64,000 nt of DNA from Tatumella ptyseos (GCF_030552895.1 NZ_CP130649.1:2976001-3040000), one strand, 5' to 3'. Shown: positions 9,790-20,940, numbered from the stretch's first letter. Notes: generated from the letters alone by a model not told the origin. A program made the numbers and translations.

Positions 9790-11907
9790 TTGTATCTGTT
9801 TGAAAGCCTTAACCAACTGATTGAAAAGTACCTGCCTGAGGAGCAAATTTTGCGACTCAAGCAGGCTTATCTCGTCGCGCGTGATGCTCACGAAGGACAA
9901 ACTCGTTCGAGTGGTGAGCCGTATATCACTCACCCAGTAGCCGTTGCTTGCATACTGGCAGGAATGAAGCTGGACCATGAAACTCTCATGGCCGCGTTAC
10001 TGCATGACGTGATTGAAGACACCGCCGTCACCTATCAAGAAATTGAGCAGTTATTTGGTGAGAGCGTTGCAGAGTTGGTGGAGGGGGTTTCTAAACTGGA
10101 TAAATTAAAATTCCAGGATAAGAAAGAAGCCCAAGCAGAGAACTTTCGCAAAATGATCATGGCGATGGTGCAAGATATTCGCGTGATCTTAATTAAACTG
10201 GCTGACCGTACCCATAACATGCGTACGCTCGGCTCGTTGCGCACCGATAAACGTCGTCGTATCGCGCTTGAAACCCTCGAAATTTACAGTCCGCTTGCCC
10301 ATCGTCTCGGTATCCATCATCTAAAAACGGAATTGGAAGAACTTGGTTTTGAAGCCTTGTATCCCAACCGTTACCGTGTGATCAAAGAAGTCGTTAAGGC
10401 GGCACGCGGCAACCGTAAAGAGATGATTCAGCGTATTTTGAGTGAGATAGACGGCCGTTTACAAGAAGCAGGCATCCCTTGTCGCGTCAGCGGACGCGAA
10501 AAGCACCTTTACTCTATTTACCGTAAAATGCACCTGAAAGAGCAGCGTTTCCATTCCATTATGGATATTTATGCCTTTCGCGTCATCGTTAAAGATATCG
10601 ATACCTGTTACCGCGTCTTGGGGCAAATGCATAGCCTATTTAAGCCGCGCCCAGGGCGAATGAAAGACTATATCGCCATTCCGAAAGCGAACGGCTACCA
10701 ATCGCTGCATACCTCGATGATCGGCCCACACGGTGTTCCTGTTGAAGTCCAAATTCGTACTGAAGATATGGATCAGATGGCTGAAATGGGGGTCGCTGCA
10801 CACTGGGCCTATAAGCAGCAAGGTGAAAGCGTTACTACCGCTCAGTTACGCGCGCAACGCTGGTTACAGAGCTTAATTGAACTACAACAGAGCTCAGGTA
10901 ACTCCTTTGAATTCATCGAGAGTGTGAAGTCGGACCTGTTCCCAGATGAAATCTATGTCTTCACCCCAGAAGGCCGCATCGTTGAACTACCGGCCGAAGC
11001 GACACCTGTCGACTTCGCCTATGCGGTTCATACCGATATTGGTCATGCTTGTGTGGGGGCGAGAGTGGATCGTCAACCTTATCCGCTGTCACAACCGTTG
11101 ACCAGTGGACAAACCATTGAAATTATTACCGCACCAGGCGCCCGCCCTAATGCGGCCTGGCTGAACTTCGTCGTCAGCTCCAAAGCGCGCGCTAAAATTC
11201 GTCAACTCCTTAAGAATCTTAAACGTGAAGATTCAGTATTACTGGGTCGACGCTTACTCAGCCACGCACTAGGTGGTAGTAAAAAGCTGGCTGAAGTTCC
11301 GCAAGAAAGTATTCAGCATGAGCTGGAGCGTATGAAGCTCGCCAGCTTTGACGATCTACTGGCTGAAATCGGTCTGGGTAATGCAATGAGTGTCGTTGTG
11401 GCAAAGAACCTTCTTCCACAATTGGAATCTCATGACACTACCACCAGTACCCATTCAAAACGCCACAAGCTTCCCATCAAAGGGGCTGAAGGCGTATTGA
11501 TTACCTTCGCAAAATGTTGTCGTCCTATTCCTGGTGATCCGATCTTGGCCCATATTAGTCCTGGAAAAGGGCTAGTCGTACACCACGAATCCTGCCGTAA
11601 TATTCGTGGTTTTAGTAAAGACGCTGAGAAATTCATGCCGGTTGAGTGGGATACCCATACTGAACAAGATTTTATCGCCGAATTAAAAGTCGATATGTTT
11701 AATCATCAAGGGGTATTAGCTAACTTAACCGCCGCGATTAACCAAGAGCGTTCCAATATTCAGAGCCTGAATACCGAAGAGCGCGATGGCCGGGTTTATA
11801 CCGCTTATCTACGACTGACGGTACATGATCGCGTTCATTTAGCTAACATCATGCGTAAATTACGGGTGATGTCAGATGTCATTAAAGTCCAACGTAATCG
11901 TAACTAG
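9790..11907 (+). CDS. spoT: Bifunctional (p)ppGpp synthase/hydrolase SpoT
   Basis: Makes and degrades the alarmone (p)ppGpp; in enterobacteria the hydrolase dominates. The start is TTG, as in E. coli, followed by YLFESLNQLIEKYLPE. Domains in order are the HD hydrolase (residues about 1-195, with LLHDVIED and KLADRTHNMRTL), the synthetase (about 200-375, with SGREKHLYSIYRKM and YQSLHTSMIG), TGS (about 385-450, IYVFTPEGRIVELP), the helical region, and ACT (about 635-705, FNHQGVLANLTAAI). It is 705 residues. One stretch near residues 545-560 (THSKRHKLP) differs most from E. coli. Confidence 0.97.
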   Translation: MYLFESLNQLIEKYLPEEQILRLKQAYLVARDAHEGQTRSSGEPYITHPVAVACILAGMKLDHETLMAALLHDVIEDTAVTYQEIEQLFGESVAELVEGVSKLDKLKFQDKKEAQAENFRKMIMAMVQDIRVILIKLADRTHNMRTLGSLRTDKRRRIALETLEIYSPLAHRLGIHHLKTELEELGFEALYPNRYRVIKEVVKAARGNRKEMIQRILSEIDGRLQEAGIPCRVSGREKHLYSIYRKMHLKEQRFHSIMDIYAFRVIVKDIDTCYRVLGQMHSLFKPRPGRMKDYIAIPKANGYQSLHTSMIGPHGVPVEVQIRTEDMDQMAEMGVAAHWAYKQQGESVTTAQLRAQRWLQSLIELQQSSGNSFEFIESVKSDLFPDEIYVFTPEGRIVELPAEATPVDFAYAVHTDIGHACVGARVDRQPYPLSQPLTSGQTIEIITAPGARPNAAWLNFVVSSKARAKIRQLLKNLKREDSVLLGRRLLSHALGGSKKLAEVPQESIQHELERMKLASFDDLLAEIGLGNAMSVVVAKNLLPQLESHDTTTSTHSKRHKLPIKGAEGVLITFAKCCRPIPGDPILAHISPGKGLVVHHESCRNIRGFSKDAEKFMPVEWDTHTEQDFIAELKVDMFNHQGVLANLTAAINQERSNIQSLNTEERDGRVYTAYLRLTVHDRVHLANIMRKLRVMSDVIKVQRNRN

Positions 11908-11910
11908 TTT

Positions 11911-12606
11911 ATGAATGCTCAACGGCTTGCTCGAATTCAGGAAATGTTGGCGAGGCGTCAGCCAGACCTCACTCTGTGTCTCGAGCAAGTCCATAAGCCG
12001 CATAATATTTCAGCGATTATTCGTACGGCTGATGCGATCGGTATTCATGATATTCATGCCGTATGGCCAGAAGAGCGGATGCGAACTGCAGTTTCCTCTT
12101 CAGCAGGCAGCAATAATTGGGTCAATGTCCACACCCATGACAGTATTGAGCAGGCCGTCGCTGACTTCACGTCGCAGTCTATGCAGGTCCTCGCGACCAA
12201 CTTGAGTGATAAAGCGGTTGATTTTCGAGAGATCGATTACACCAAGCCTACTTGTATCATCGTGGGCCAAGAAAAAACGGGCATCAGTGATCAAGCGCTC
12301 GCCCTGGCTGACCACCATATTGTCATCCCTATGCTCGGAATGGTGCAGTCGTTGAATGTATCAGTGGCCGCGGCCTTAATCTTGTACGAAGCTCAACGCC
12401 AACGTCAGGTTGCAGGCTTATATCACCGCGACTACAGCGATATAGACCCACAAGAGCAGCAACGACTACTATTTGAAGGGGGTTACCCTACTCTGGCTCG
12501 GGTCGCTAAACACAAAGGCTTACCCTATCCGCATATTGATTCCGATGGAAATATTCGTGCCGATCAAACGTGGTGGGACAGTATGCAGGCCACGAGAAAA
12601 CGATGA
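11911..12606 (+). CDS. trmH: tRNA (guanosine(18)-2'-O)-methyltransferase
   Basis: SPOUT-class enzyme that methylates the 2'-OH of G18 in the tRNA D-loop using S-adenosylmethionine. Seen motifs are KPHNISAIIRTADAIG (motif 1), the IVGQEKTGIS loop (motif 2) and MLGMVQSLNVSVAAALILYE (motif 3), which together form the trefoil knot. It starts 3 bp after the spoT stop without an obvious Shine-Dalgarno, suggesting translational coupling. Its TGA overlaps the recG start as ATGA. Confidence 0.96.
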   Translation: MNAQRLARIQEMLARRQPDLTLCLEQVHKPHNISAIIRTADAIGIHDIHAVWPEERMRTAVSSSAGSNNWVNVHTHDSIEQAVADFTSQSMQVLATNLSDKAVDFREIDYTKPTCIIVGQEKTGISDQALALADHHIVIPMLGMVQSLNVSVAAALILYEAQRQRQVAGLYHRDYSDIDPQEQQRLLFEGGYPTLARVAKHKGLPYPHIDSDGNIRADQTWWDSMQATRKR

Positions 12607-14681
12607 AAGGCCGCCTACTTGATGCCATTCCGCTCACTACCCTGACCGGTGTTGGTGCCAGCCAATCCGCTAAATTAGCGAAAATCGGCCTCCATACGTT
12701 ACAAGATTTACTGTTACATCTGCCCTTACGTTACGAAGACCGTACGCATCTCACCGCCATTAATGACTTACAAGCCGGTTCACACACCACCGTCTGTGGA
12801 GAGGTGCTGCATAGTGAGATCACCTTTGGCCGTCGACGTATGCTAGTTTGCCAAATCAGTGACGGTACCGGAACGCTAACAATGCGGTTTTTCAACTTCA
12901 ATGCGGGGATGAAAAATGGCTTGGCGACGGGTAAGAGAATCATTGCATGGGGTGAGATCCGACGCGGGCAGCGCGGCCCAGAAATTATCCATCCTGAATA
13001 TCGTCAGCAGGACGAGCAACAATCCATTACCCTGCAAGAGACCTTGACCCCGGTTTATCCGGCTACCGACGGTATCCGTCAAGCCACGCTGCGTAATTTA
13101 ACGGATCAAGCTCTGGTCTTGCTGCAACATAATCCTATTCAGGAATTACTGCCCCAAGAACTTTGCCGTAGTTTGCTGTCCCTGACTGAAGCATTACAGC
13201 TATTACATCGCCCGCCTCCGGAGATGCAATTAGCCGATGTCGAGCTGGGTCGTCATCCTGCACAATTGCGACTCATTACCGAAGAGTTATTGGCACATCA
13301 GCTCAGCATGTTACAGGCACGGGCTGGGGCGCAGCAATATCGTGCATTATCCTTCAAACCCGATTATCGTTTATCGGCACAACTGTTAAGTCAGCTGCCT
13401 TTTACGCCGACCGGCGCTCAGCAGCGAGTCGTCAAAGAGATCGAACAGGATTTAGCACATCCCTATCCGATGTTACGTCTGGTACAAGGTGATGTAGGAT
13501 CGGGGAAAACCTTGGTGGCCGCCTTGGCTGCATTACAAGTGATTGCCGCCGATCAACAAGTCGTAATGATGGCCCCTACCGAGTTACTCGCCGAGCAGCA
13601 CGCCCATAATTTCCGGTCATGGTTCGAACCACTTGGCATACAAGTCGGCTGGCTAGCAGGAAAACAGAAAGGGAAAGCACGTGCTGCAGAACAAGAGCGT
13701 ATTGCCCGCGGCGAAGTACAAATGGTGGTAGGAACTCATGCCCTCTTCCAAGAACATATTCAATTCCAACATCTGGCACTGGTCATTATTGATGAGCAGC
13801 ACCGTTTTGGTGTTCATCAACGCCTCGCGCTGTGGGAAAAGGGCCAGCAGCAAGGTTTCCATCCACATCAATTGATTATGACGGCAACACCTATTCCACG
13901 TACCTTGGCAATGACCGCGTATGCCGACCTTGAGACGTCGACCATTGATGAGCTACCGCCTGGACGTACCCCAGTCACGACAGTGGCCATTCCAGATTCA
14001 CGCCGTAGCGAGATTATTTCCCGGGTAGAGAAAGCCTGTGCTGAAGGACGACAAGCTTATTGGGTCTGCACCTTGATAGAAGAATCAGAGCAGCTCGAAG
14101 CGCAAGCCGCTGAGAACACCTTGGTCGAACTTCAAGCTGCTTTACCCACAATGCGTATCGGTTTAGTGCACGGCAGAATGAAACCGGCTGAAAAACAGCA
14201 GATTATGCAACAGTTTAAAGGTCATGAACTGGATCTCCTGATTGCCACAACCGTGATTGAAGTGGGCGTAGATGTGCCTAATTCAAGTTTAATGATTATT
14301 GATAACGCCGAGCGTCTTGGCTTAGCCCAGTTGCACCAGTTGCGCGGACGTGTCGGTCGTGGTGCTGTCGCCTCCCATTGCGTTTTATTGTATAAACCCC
14401 CTCTCAGTAAGACTGCGCAAAAACGTTTGCAAGTCCTGCGTGATACCAATGATGGATTCGTCATCGCTCAACATGACCTGGAAATTCGGGGCCCGGGTGA
14501 ACTACTCGGCACCAAACAAACCGGCAACGCAGAATTTAAAGTCGTAGATTTGGTACGCGACCAACGCTTAATCCCGGAAATACAACGTATTGCTAAACAT
14601 CTCCACCAGCATTACCCCGAACAGTCGAAAGCATTGATTGAACGATGGCTACCCGCTAAAACCTTATTCAGTAATGTTTAA
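12603..14681 (+). CDS. recG: ATP-dependent DNA helicase RecG
   Basis: Branch-migrating helicase that remodels stalled forks and Holliday junctions. An N-terminal wedge/OB domain (about residues 1-180, with HLPLRYEDRT) is followed by helicase motor 1 with Walker A GDVGSGKT and the DEQH box in IIDEQHRFG. Motor 2 contains TVIEVGVDVPN and the LHQLRGRVGRG arginine motif. The start at MKGRLLDAIP overlaps trmH as ATGA and matches E. coli (692 residues here); a longer in-frame extension inside trmH is rejected. gltS, which lies near recG in E. coli, is absent; xanP follows directly. Confidence 0.97.
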   Translation: MKGRLLDAIPLTTLTGVGASQSAKLAKIGLHTLQDLLLHLPLRYEDRTHLTAINDLQAGSHTTVCGEVLHSEITFGRRRMLVCQISDGTGTLTMRFFNFNAGMKNGLATGKRIIAWGEIRRGQRGPEIIHPEYRQQDEQQSITLQETLTPVYPATDGIRQATLRNLTDQALVLLQHNPIQELLPQELCRSLLSLTEALQLLHRPPPEMQLADVELGRHPAQLRLITEELLAHQLSMLQARAGAQQYRALSFKPDYRLSAQLLSQLPFTPTGAQQRVVKEIEQDLAHPYPMLRLVQGDVGSGKTLVAALAALQVIAADQQVVMMAPTELLAEQHAHNFRSWFEPLGIQVGWLAGKQKGKARAAEQERIARGEVQMVVGTHALFQEHIQFQHLALVIIDEQHRFGVHQRLALWEKGQQQGFHPHQLIMTATPIPRTLAMTAYADLETSTIDELPPGRTPVTTVAIPDSRRSEIISRVEKACAEGRQAYWVCTLIEESEQLEAQAAENTLVELQAALPTMRIGLVHGRMKPAEKQQIMQQFKGHELDLLIATTVIEVGVDVPNSSLMIIDNAERLGLAQLHQLRGRVGRGAVASHCVLLYKPPLSKTAQKRLQVLRDTNDGFVIAQHDLEIRGPGELLGTKQTGNAEFKVVDLVRDQRLIPEIQRIAKHLHQHYPEQSKALIERWLPAKTLFSNV

Positions 14682-14774
14682 GCCTCTAATACTGTTTTTA
14701 GGCTAAGCAATCGTTTGCAATCATAATCGACTCCATTAAAATTGCCCCTTTTATGACTCTGCCAGAGAAAAAAT

Positions 14775-16157
14775 ATGTCTGCCGAACGTGTCGAACCGAC
14801 TGAAAACCCGTCACCCGCTCCGCGTAGCGAGTTAATCTTTCCGCTGGAAGCTCGTCCTCCGCTTCCACAAGCCATATTTGCCGCCTTACAACACTTACTC
14901 GCCATGTTCGTGGCAGTGATTACGCCAGCACTTCTCATCTGTAAGGGCTTAAATTTACCGGCTGAAGACACACGACATATTCTCAGTATGTCGCTGTTTG
15001 CTTCCGGTATTGCCTCTTTATTACAGATTAAGACTTGGGGGCCCATCGGCTCAGGCTTATTATCGGTGCAGGGCACTAGCTTTAACTTTGTCTCACCACT
15101 GATCATGGGTGGACTGGCCTTAAAACAAGGCGGGGCAGACACCTCTCATATGATGGCGGCGCTCTTCGGTACACTGATGCTCGCCTCCTGTACCGAAATG
15201 ATCATTTCACGCATACTCCCTTACGTTCAGCGAGTTATTACCCCATTAGTCTCGGGGATTGTGGTGATGATTATCGGCCTTTCACTGATACAGGTTGGCT
15301 TGACCTCTGTCGGGGGGGGATTCAGCGCGATGGCTAACCATAGTTTCGGATCACCAACCAATTTGCTGCTAGCCGGTGTCGTGTTGTTGACCATCATCTT
15401 GCTTAATCGCCAAAAAAATCCTTATCTAAGAATTGCCGCGCTTTTTATTGCCATGCTAATCGGTTATATCCTTGCTTGGGCGATGGGGGTGCTACCGAGC
15501 GCATTACCGAGCGCAAGTCATCCACTCGTCATGTGGCCACAACCATTACGCTATGGCTTACAGATAGATTGGAATCTATTGCTCCCCCTCATGCTGGTCT
15601 TTATGGTGACCTCGCTGGAAACCATTGGAGATATTACTGCAACCTCTGATGTCTCAGAGCAACCCGTAAAAGGCCCGCTTTATATGCAGCGTCTTAAAGG
15701 TGGAGTCCTCGCTAACGGAATCAATAGCTGCGTTTCCGCACTGTTTAACACCTTTCCAAACTCTTGCTTCGGACAAAATAATGGGGTGATTCAACTGACC
15801 GGCGTCGCGAGCCGTTATGTCGGCTTCATTGTTGCGATAATGCTTATGCTGTTAGGGCTTTTTCCTGCGGTCAGTGATATTGTACAAAATATCCCCGAAC
15901 CAGTACTCGGTGGTGCAACCTTGGTGATGTTTGGAACCATTGCGGCCTCAGGCGTGCGTATTGTGGCTCGGGAAACCTTAAATCGTCGCGCGATCATGGT
16001 GATGGCATTATCTTTAGGGATTGGATTAGGGGTTTCGCAACACCCAGAAATTCTTCAGTTTGCGCCTGAATGGCTACGTACACTCTTTTCCTCAGGTATC
16101 GCTGCAGGTGGTGTCACGGCTATCGTGTTAAATCTGATTTTGCCTCGCGAGGAATAA
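14775..16157 (+). CDS. xanP: Xanthine permease (NCS2 family)
   Basis: Proton-coupled xanthine importer in the inner membrane. The 460-residue protein has about fourteen hydrophobic segments typical of NAT/NCS2 carriers. Motifs include the His-containing [17 protein letters not shown] (TM1), the [15 protein letters not shown] segment, the TM8 region [19 protein letters not shown], and the family signature [17 protein letters not shown]. Similarity to E. coli XanP (YicE) is high throughout. It lies 94 bp after recG; a short weak stem (AGCCT/AGGCT) sits in that gap. yicH follows, as in E. coli. Confidence 0.92.
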   Translation: MSAERVEPTENPSPAPRSELIFPLEARPPLPQAIFAALQHLLAMFVAVITPALLICKGLNLPAEDTRHILSMSLFASGIASLLQIKTWGPIGSGLLSVQGTSFNFVSPLIMGGLALKQGGADTSHMMAALFGTLMLASCTEMIISRILPYVQRVITPLVSGIVVMIIGLSLIQVGLTSVGGGFSAMANHSFGSPTNLLLAGVVLLTIILLNRQKNPYLRIAALFIAMLIGYILAWAMGVLPSALPSASHPLVMWPQPLRYGLQIDWNLLLPLMLVFMVTSLETIGDITATSDVSEQPVKGPLYMQRLKGGVLANGINSCVSALFNTFPNSCFGQNNGVIQLTGVASRYVGFIVAIMLMLLGLFPAVSDIVQNIPEPVLGGATLVMFGTIAASGVRIVARETLNRRAIMVMALSLGIGLGVSQHPEILQFAPEWLRTLFSSGIAAGGVTAIVLNLILPREE

Positions 16158-16269
16158 GTCAAATTATGCGACTGATTATTGATCCAGATAGTCAGTCGTC
16201 TTTATGCTCCTTGAGCTGACAGTGATTTTAAGGCATAACCTACCGTTCGCCCATCATTAGGAAACGTCG

Positions 16270-17910
16270 ATGAAGTTACTCGTTAAATTGCTGCTCTCTC
16301 TCGTAGTACTGCTTATCGTGCTAGTAAGTCTCGGCTATGCCACCTTACGCAGCCATTGGGGAATCTCTGCAGCATGTCGCTGGATCAGTGATGCAACGCC
16401 TTACCATTTATCGATTGAGCGACTTTCCCATGACTGGTCGCACCCTTTAACTTTTACGATTGATAAAGTCACCTTCGGCGAAGATGGCCAACCGGCATTA
16501 CTTATTGCCGGTAAGCTTTCCTTATCATTTACCCCTCGCCAGTTTTTCAATCCCGCACACTTTTCACAGATTACGGTTCAACAAGGCACACTGATCCTGA
16601 GTAATTTAACCCCTGACGCGACACTCCCAATCAGCGCCGATCGCTTAGCGCTTCAGGAGGTAAAATTATTAAACCCTTATCCAACCAATTGCCTCTCTGC
16701 GACGCGTATCAACGGGATATTATCGCCTTGGGTGCCAAGTCAACAGGCAGTACTCGGGAAAAGGTTTAGTTTTTCTTTCGCGGCGGAAGGTGTACATGTC
16801 GCGCATCAACAGTTCGATAAGCTGGTTGCTCAGGGCGATAAAGACTTACATCGTTTAAACGTGACGAAGCTATCGGGTGAAGTTGACCGTGGGACGTTCG
16901 AAGGACAATTAACGCGTTCAGAGGAAGGCCAGTGGTCAATTCCCCGACTACAACTTAATAATATTCGTTTTCAAACCGATAAACGGTTGGCTGATCTGAT
17001 GGGAATAAACAATGTCACTCAGGTCACGGTAAAAGATCTAGCACTCAATCATCTCAGCATTGTAGGCCCAGACTGGGTTATCAATGACCTGAATATCAAT
17101 GGTCAAAACCTTACCAATCACGCAATGTTCGCCGGCCACTTAACCGCTGATGCTGAGAGCATCATTCTTGGAATTGAAGAATGGTCCCAACCTCATCTAA
17201 AGCTGACGGCTACGCAGGGGAATATTACTCTCGACCAATTTGACGCAGGGTGGGCGAAAGGAACGGTCTCCGCCCAAGGCCAGTGGCAAAGCAAAACTGG
17301 CGCGATAAATGTCGATAAGTTATCGCTTAGCAATATTCGCTATACGCTGCCTGCCGGATGGCGTCAGTTTCTGACGACACCTCTCCCGCAGGCTATTCGC
17401 TCCCTCACACTGCATAATGTTAATGTAGATAACGGCCTATTCATTGATATCAACCCTGTCTATCCCTTCCAGATGACCGCGACACACATTACAGGCACTG
17501 AGTTAAAGATTGCACAACAACATCAGTGGGGGCTTTGGGCGGGGAATGCGGAGTACTATGCCGCTGCAGCAACGTTTAATCGCCAAGATGTGCGAGCGCT
17601 ATGGTATAAACTCAATGCGACTCAGGACAGGTTGAGTATTGAAGATATTAAAGGATTAGTACAAGAAGGACCTGTGGTCGGCCGCTTCGATATTTCCCAA
17701 GCTCCCACACACCCTTTTGAACTTTCCCTGCGGGGCGAAAAAGTTCCTTATGGCGCATTCACACAGTGGTTCTGGCCACAACCTCTGTCAGGGCAAGGTA
17801 ACTTTACTCTTCAGCTTAAAGGAAATCTGCCTTCACTTACCGCACCACCCTCTTCATTACGGGGGGCATTTACTACCCCGAGTTTTAGCCAGCAGGTTGG
17901 CGCGGAGTAA
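16270..17910 (+). CDS. yicH: AsmA-family envelope protein YicH
   Basis: Inner-membrane-anchored periplasmic protein of the AsmA/TamB-like group, whose members are linked to lipid transport to the outer membrane. One N-terminal transmembrane helix (residues about 4-27, rich in L and V) precedes a long beta-rich periplasmic region; no enzymatic motif is seen. Length of 546 residues fits YicH (about 570). Position after xanP matches E. coli, which supports the name; the sequence itself is only moderately conserved. An AGGA ribosome-binding site precedes the ATG. Confidence 0.8.
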   Translation: MKLLVKLLLSLVVLLIVLVSLGYATLRSHWGISAACRWISDATPYHLSIERLSHDWSHPLTFTIDKVTFGEDGQPALLIAGKLSLSFTPRQFFNPAHFSQITVQQGTLILSNLTPDATLPISADRLALQEVKLLNPYPTNCLSATRINGILSPWVPSQQAVLGKRFSFSFAAEGVHVAHQQFDKLVAQGDKDLHRLNVTKLSGEVDRGTFEGQLTRSEEGQWSIPRLQLNNIRFQTDKRLADLMGINNVTQVTVKDLALNHLSIVGPDWVINDLNINGQNLTNHAMFAGHLTADAESIILGIEEWSQPHLKLTATQGNITLDQFDAGWAKGTVSAQGQWQSKTGAINVDKLSLSNIRYTLPAGWRQFLTTPLPQAIRSLTLHNVNVDNGLFIDINPVYPFQMTATHITGTELKIAQQHQWGLWAGNAEYYAAAATFNRQDVRALWYKLNATQDRLSIEDIKGLVQEGPVVGRFDISQAPTHPFELSLRGEKVPYGAFTQWFWPQPLSGQGNFTLQLKGNLPSLTAPPSSLRGAFTTPSFSQQVGAE

Positions 17911-17914
17911 AGAT

Positions 17915-17943
17915 TAAGGTAACAAGCTCTGCTTGTTACCTTA
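17915..17943. terminator. Bidirectional terminator between yicH and fabY
   Basis: A perfect 13-bp inverted repeat (17915-17927 and 17931-17943) with a TCT loop lies between the convergent yicH and fabY stop codons. There is no long T-run. Confidence 0.7.
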
Positions 17944-17950
17944 GTTCCCG

Positions 17951-18892
17951 TTAATGGGGCGCTGAACCACCCTCTTCCAAGGGTTTCTCCGCTTCAGCGG
18001 GTAACACAAGGTAAACGCCTTGGAATACCGCACCTTGATGATGCTCATCACTAAGCGTAACGTCTAAACTTACCCTCGCCTTACGACCACACGCCAATCG
18101 GTCTAAGTCACCTTTTAGCGATCCCAAATCGGCACTGGCTGTCGGACGTCCTTGTAAGGGTTGGCTGTAACGGATATGGGCATCCGCCAAGACGATAGTT
18201 CCTCCCAGTTTCCGCTCTCTTAGTAGTAACCAGATTAGTCCCCAACCCGTTAAGGTTGCCAAAGAAAATTGGCTTCCTGCAAAGAGAGTATGATGCGGAT
18301 TTTGGTTACCGGTTTCCGGCATGGTCGTCATAAACTTCTGACCGGTATATTGCTGGATACGTACGCCCATTTTTTCACTTAACGGGATATGCTGATACCA
18401 GGCTTGTTGTAACTGTTCACACCAATCAGCACGATGAAGAATATCATCCATTGACGCCATCGGCTTAATCATCAAAAAGTGACGAATCCGAGTGGTCTGC
18501 GAAGTTGTCACACGACCTTGATTGATATAACCGAGCTGAGCAAAAAACTCGACAGCATCTTCTCTCGCGCTACAGGTAACCCGTTTAACCCCCTCTTGGC
18601 GCGCTACCGACTCCAAAGTCATGATCAGTAATCTCCCTAACCCTTTACCACGTAGTTCCGGGGAGACGGCGAGAAATCGGATGGACGCCTCGTTATCGCC
18701 ACTAATGGAAAGCCGTCCAACGCCTACTACATTATTTTCATCATCAACCAACATTTGGTGATGTGCCGTGGTATCCCAAGCATCCTGTTCCGAACCCGGC
18801 GGCTGATTTAAGGGCTTGCGTAGCATCTGCCAACGAAACTGGAAATACTCGGCAAGATCACTGGCCGTTTCAGGAACGCGTAATTGGTACAT
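17951..18892 (-). CDS. fabY: Acetyltransferase-thioesterase-like protein FabY/YiiD
   Basis: Two-domain protein. An N-terminal GNAT fold (about residues 1-150, with [18 protein letters not shown] as the acetyl-CoA loop and [18 protein letters not shown]) is followed by a hotdog thioesterase-like domain (about 160-310, with [23 protein letters not shown]). In E. coli this gene (yiiD) was renamed fabY because it can replace FabH in starting fatty-acid synthesis; that role is established for E. coli, not shown here. It is last in a yihX-yihY-dtd-fabY run with gaps of 15 bp or less. Confidence 0.9.
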   Translation of the reverse strand: MYQLRVPETASDLAEYFQFRWQMLRKPLNQPPGSEQDAWDTTAHHQMLVDDENNVVGVGRLSISGDNEASIRFLAVSPELRGKGLGRLLIMTLESVARQEGVKRVTCSAREDAVEFFAQLGYINQGRVTTSQTTRIRHFLMIKPMASMDDILHRADWCEQLQQAWYQHIPLSEKMGVRIQQYTGQKFMTTMPETGNQNPHHTLFAGSQFSLATLTGWGLIWLLLRERKLGGTIVLADAHIRYSQPLQGRPTASADLGSLKGDLDRLACGRKARVSLDVTLSDEHHQGAVFQGVYLVLPAEAEKPLEEGGSAPH

Positions 18893-18906
18893 TTAGTCGC
18901 TCTCCT

Positions 18907-19344
18907 TCAACACTGGAGCCAGAAAGTTACTGGACCATCATTCGTTAACGATACCTGCATCTCTGCAGCGAACTGCCCATTCTCTGTTTTAATACCTATT
19001 TCTCGACAGTAGTCACTGAAATACCGGTACAGCTCACGGGCTCTGTCAGGAGAGGCACCTTTAGAAAAAGAGGGACGCATCCCTTTTTGCGTATCAGCAG
19101 CAAGCGTGAACTGTGAAACAACCAATAACTCGCCTTCAGCTTGTTGTAGGTTAAGATTCATCTTTCCTTGTTCATCACTAAAGACCCGGTAATTCACGAC
19201 TTTCTCGGCTAACTTACGGGCCTTAGCTTCATCATCATCCTTTTCAATACCGAGCAGGACAAGAAGCCCCCCGGCAATCTTACCGACCACGCTCCCTTCA
19301 ACACTGACGTGGGCCGCTGAAACACGTTGAATTAATGCAATCAT
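18907..19344 (-). CDS. dtd: D-aminoacyl-tRNA deacylase
   Basis: Hydrolyses D-amino acids wrongly attached to tRNA. The 145-residue sequence shows the DTD core, with [17 protein letters not shown] at the N terminus, the catalytic-site motif [17 protein letters not shown], and the cross-subunit Gly-Pro motif in NDGPVTFWL. Its ATG overlaps the yihY stop (ATGA), so the two are translationally coupled. Confidence 0.97.
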   Translation of the reverse strand: MIALIQRVSAAHVSVEGSVVGKIAGGLLVLLGIEKDDDEAKARKLAEKVVNYRVFSDEQGKMNLNLQQAEGELLVVSQFTLAADTQKGMRPSFSKGASPDRARELYRYFSDYCREIGIKTENGQFAAEMQVSLTNDGPVTFWLQC

Positions 19345-20198
19345 GAAATATCCGCTTCTTGTTGACGCTGACGACGAAGTTTACGGTAGTGCTCAAGCGA
19401 GACAGTAATCTCTGCACCGAGTAACACAATACACCACGTCCAATAGACCCAAAGGAACAGCATGGGAATCACGGCAAGCACGCCGTAAATAAGCTGGTAG
19501 GCGGGAAACATCGTCACGTACAGCGTAAAAACTTTTTTACCAATCTCGAATAATACCCCAGCAACTAATGCCCCAATTAACGCATCTTTACCCGCCACAT
19601 TACAGGTGGGTACCACACTAAACAGTAGCCAGAAGGCAAGCCATGAAAGAAGTAAGGGAAAACTTCGCAGCACTAATTGAATGATCTCGCTAATACCGGG
19701 CATATTCAGCCATTGCGGTGAAAGCAAATAGGAACTGAGCGCAATACTTGCTCCAGCGAGTAAGGGCCCCAGTGTTAGGATCATCCAATACACCGCAAAC
19801 GAGAAAACAAGCGGTCGCTTGCGCGAGCTGCGCCAAATACTGTTTAACGCGCTATCGATGGAGAACATCAATAATAATGAGGTAAAAATAAGGCCAATCG
19901 CACCGAATACCGTCATGCGATGGACATTGACGACAAAACGGTCAATGTACTCTTCAATCACATTTCCCGTCGTGGGGACAAAATTTCGGAAAATAAAATG
20001 TCGGATCTCACCACTAATATCATTGAAGACCGGAAAGGCGGAAAAGATAGCGAAAATTACCGTCACAAAGGGGACTAGCCCTAATAATGAAACAAAGGTG
20101 AGATTTCCCGCTTGTACTGTCATGTTGTCATCGTTAATTCGCCGCCAAAGTACGCCTAACCAGCGAAAGAACGAACGTGTCCTGAGTTTTACCCGCAT
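19341..20198 (-). CDS. yihY: YihY/BrkB-family inner-membrane protein
   Basis: Polytopic membrane protein of 285 residues with about six hydrophobic segments. Family signatures are [19 protein letters not shown] near the N terminus, [20 protein letters not shown] and the C-terminal [20 protein letters not shown]. The BrkB/YihY family was once called ribonuclease BN in error; its real function is unknown. It lies in the yihX-yihY-dtd-fabY run. Confidence 0.9.
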   Translation of the reverse strand: MRVKLRTRSFFRWLGVLWRRINDDNMTVQAGNLTFVSLLGLVPFVTVIFAIFSAFPVFNDISGEIRHFIFRNFVPTTGNVIEEYIDRFVVNVHRMTVFGAIGLIFTSLLLMFSIDSALNSIWRSSRKRPLVFSFAVYWMILTLGPLLAGASIALSSYLLSPQWLNMPGISEIIQLVLRSFPLLLSWLAFWLLFSVVPTCNVAGKDALIGALVAGVLFEIGKKVFTLYVTMFPAYQLIYGVLAVIPMLFLWVYWTWCIVLLGAEITVSLEHYRKLRRQRQQEADIS

Positions 20199-20213
20199 AA
20201 ATAATTGGCTTCC

Positions 20214-20819
20214 CTACGAAAAATGACTGGTACCTTGAATGGCCGCTTCTAACCCTTCAACGTCCTGATAAAGATGAGTGTTGATCCCTAACTGTGTGGC
20301 CGCTTCAATATTTTCAAACAGGTCATCAACAAAGAAAGCGTGTTCAGGCGCAACGCCCTCTTCTGCCAATACGTGGTGAAAAATTGCCGTATCCGGTTTA
20401 CGTAACCCAATACGATGAGAGAAATAGCTTTGGTCGGCGGCCGCCAGTAACTCAGGATACTGCTGCGCCAAAAATTCGGTATGTATTTGATTAGTATTGG
20501 AAAGGAGGACGACACGATGTCCCTCTGTACGCAATTGCTGAATAAGCGTTAACACGGCTTGATTAACGCCGGTAAAAATTGCTTGCCAGCCACTGACAAA
20601 TTGCGGATAGCTGAGATTTACCTCCAACTCGTCACACAGTGCCTCAGCAAATTGTTCATCCGATATTTCCCCCCGCTCATGGCGCTCAACCTGTGGCCCG
20701 AGCTGGAAGTGTTGTTGAACATGCGCAAGCGGGGTACCGCTTAGGTTACTCCAGACGCCTAAAGCACGGGTGAAGTCGAGATTAACGATAACGTTTCCCA
20801 CATCGAAAATATATAACAT
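20214..20819 (-). CDS. yihX: HAD-like alpha-D-glucose-1-phosphate phosphatase
   Basis: Haloacid dehalogenase-type phosphatase; E. coli YihX releases glucose from alpha-glucose 1-phosphate. HAD motif I is modified at the start (FDVGNVIVNLDF), motif II is LLSNTNQ, motif III includes the Lys in RKPD, and motif IV is FFVDDLFENI. Length is 201 residues. A GGGAGA Shine-Dalgarno precedes the ATG. It probably heads the operon through yihY, dtd and fabY. Confidence 0.92.
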   Translation of the reverse strand: MLYIFDVGNVIVNLDFTRALGVWSNLSGTPLAHVQQHFQLGPQVERHERGEISDEQFAEALCDELEVNLSYPQFVSGWQAIFTGVNQAVLTLIQQLRTEGHRVVLLSNTNQIHTEFLAQQYPELLAAADQSYFSHRIGLRKPDTAIFHHVLAEEGVAPEHAFFVDDLFENIEAATQLGINTHLYQDVEGLEAAIQGTSHFS

Positions 20820-20940
20820 TGCGTCTCTCCCGTAAGTTTTACTTATCTACACTATAAAGCCGACCTTCCCATTCTACCAATCGAGTTTTGGAAAATTGAT
20901 CGCGTTTTGCGCCGAACATTCGACAGGCTAAACGCAAGGT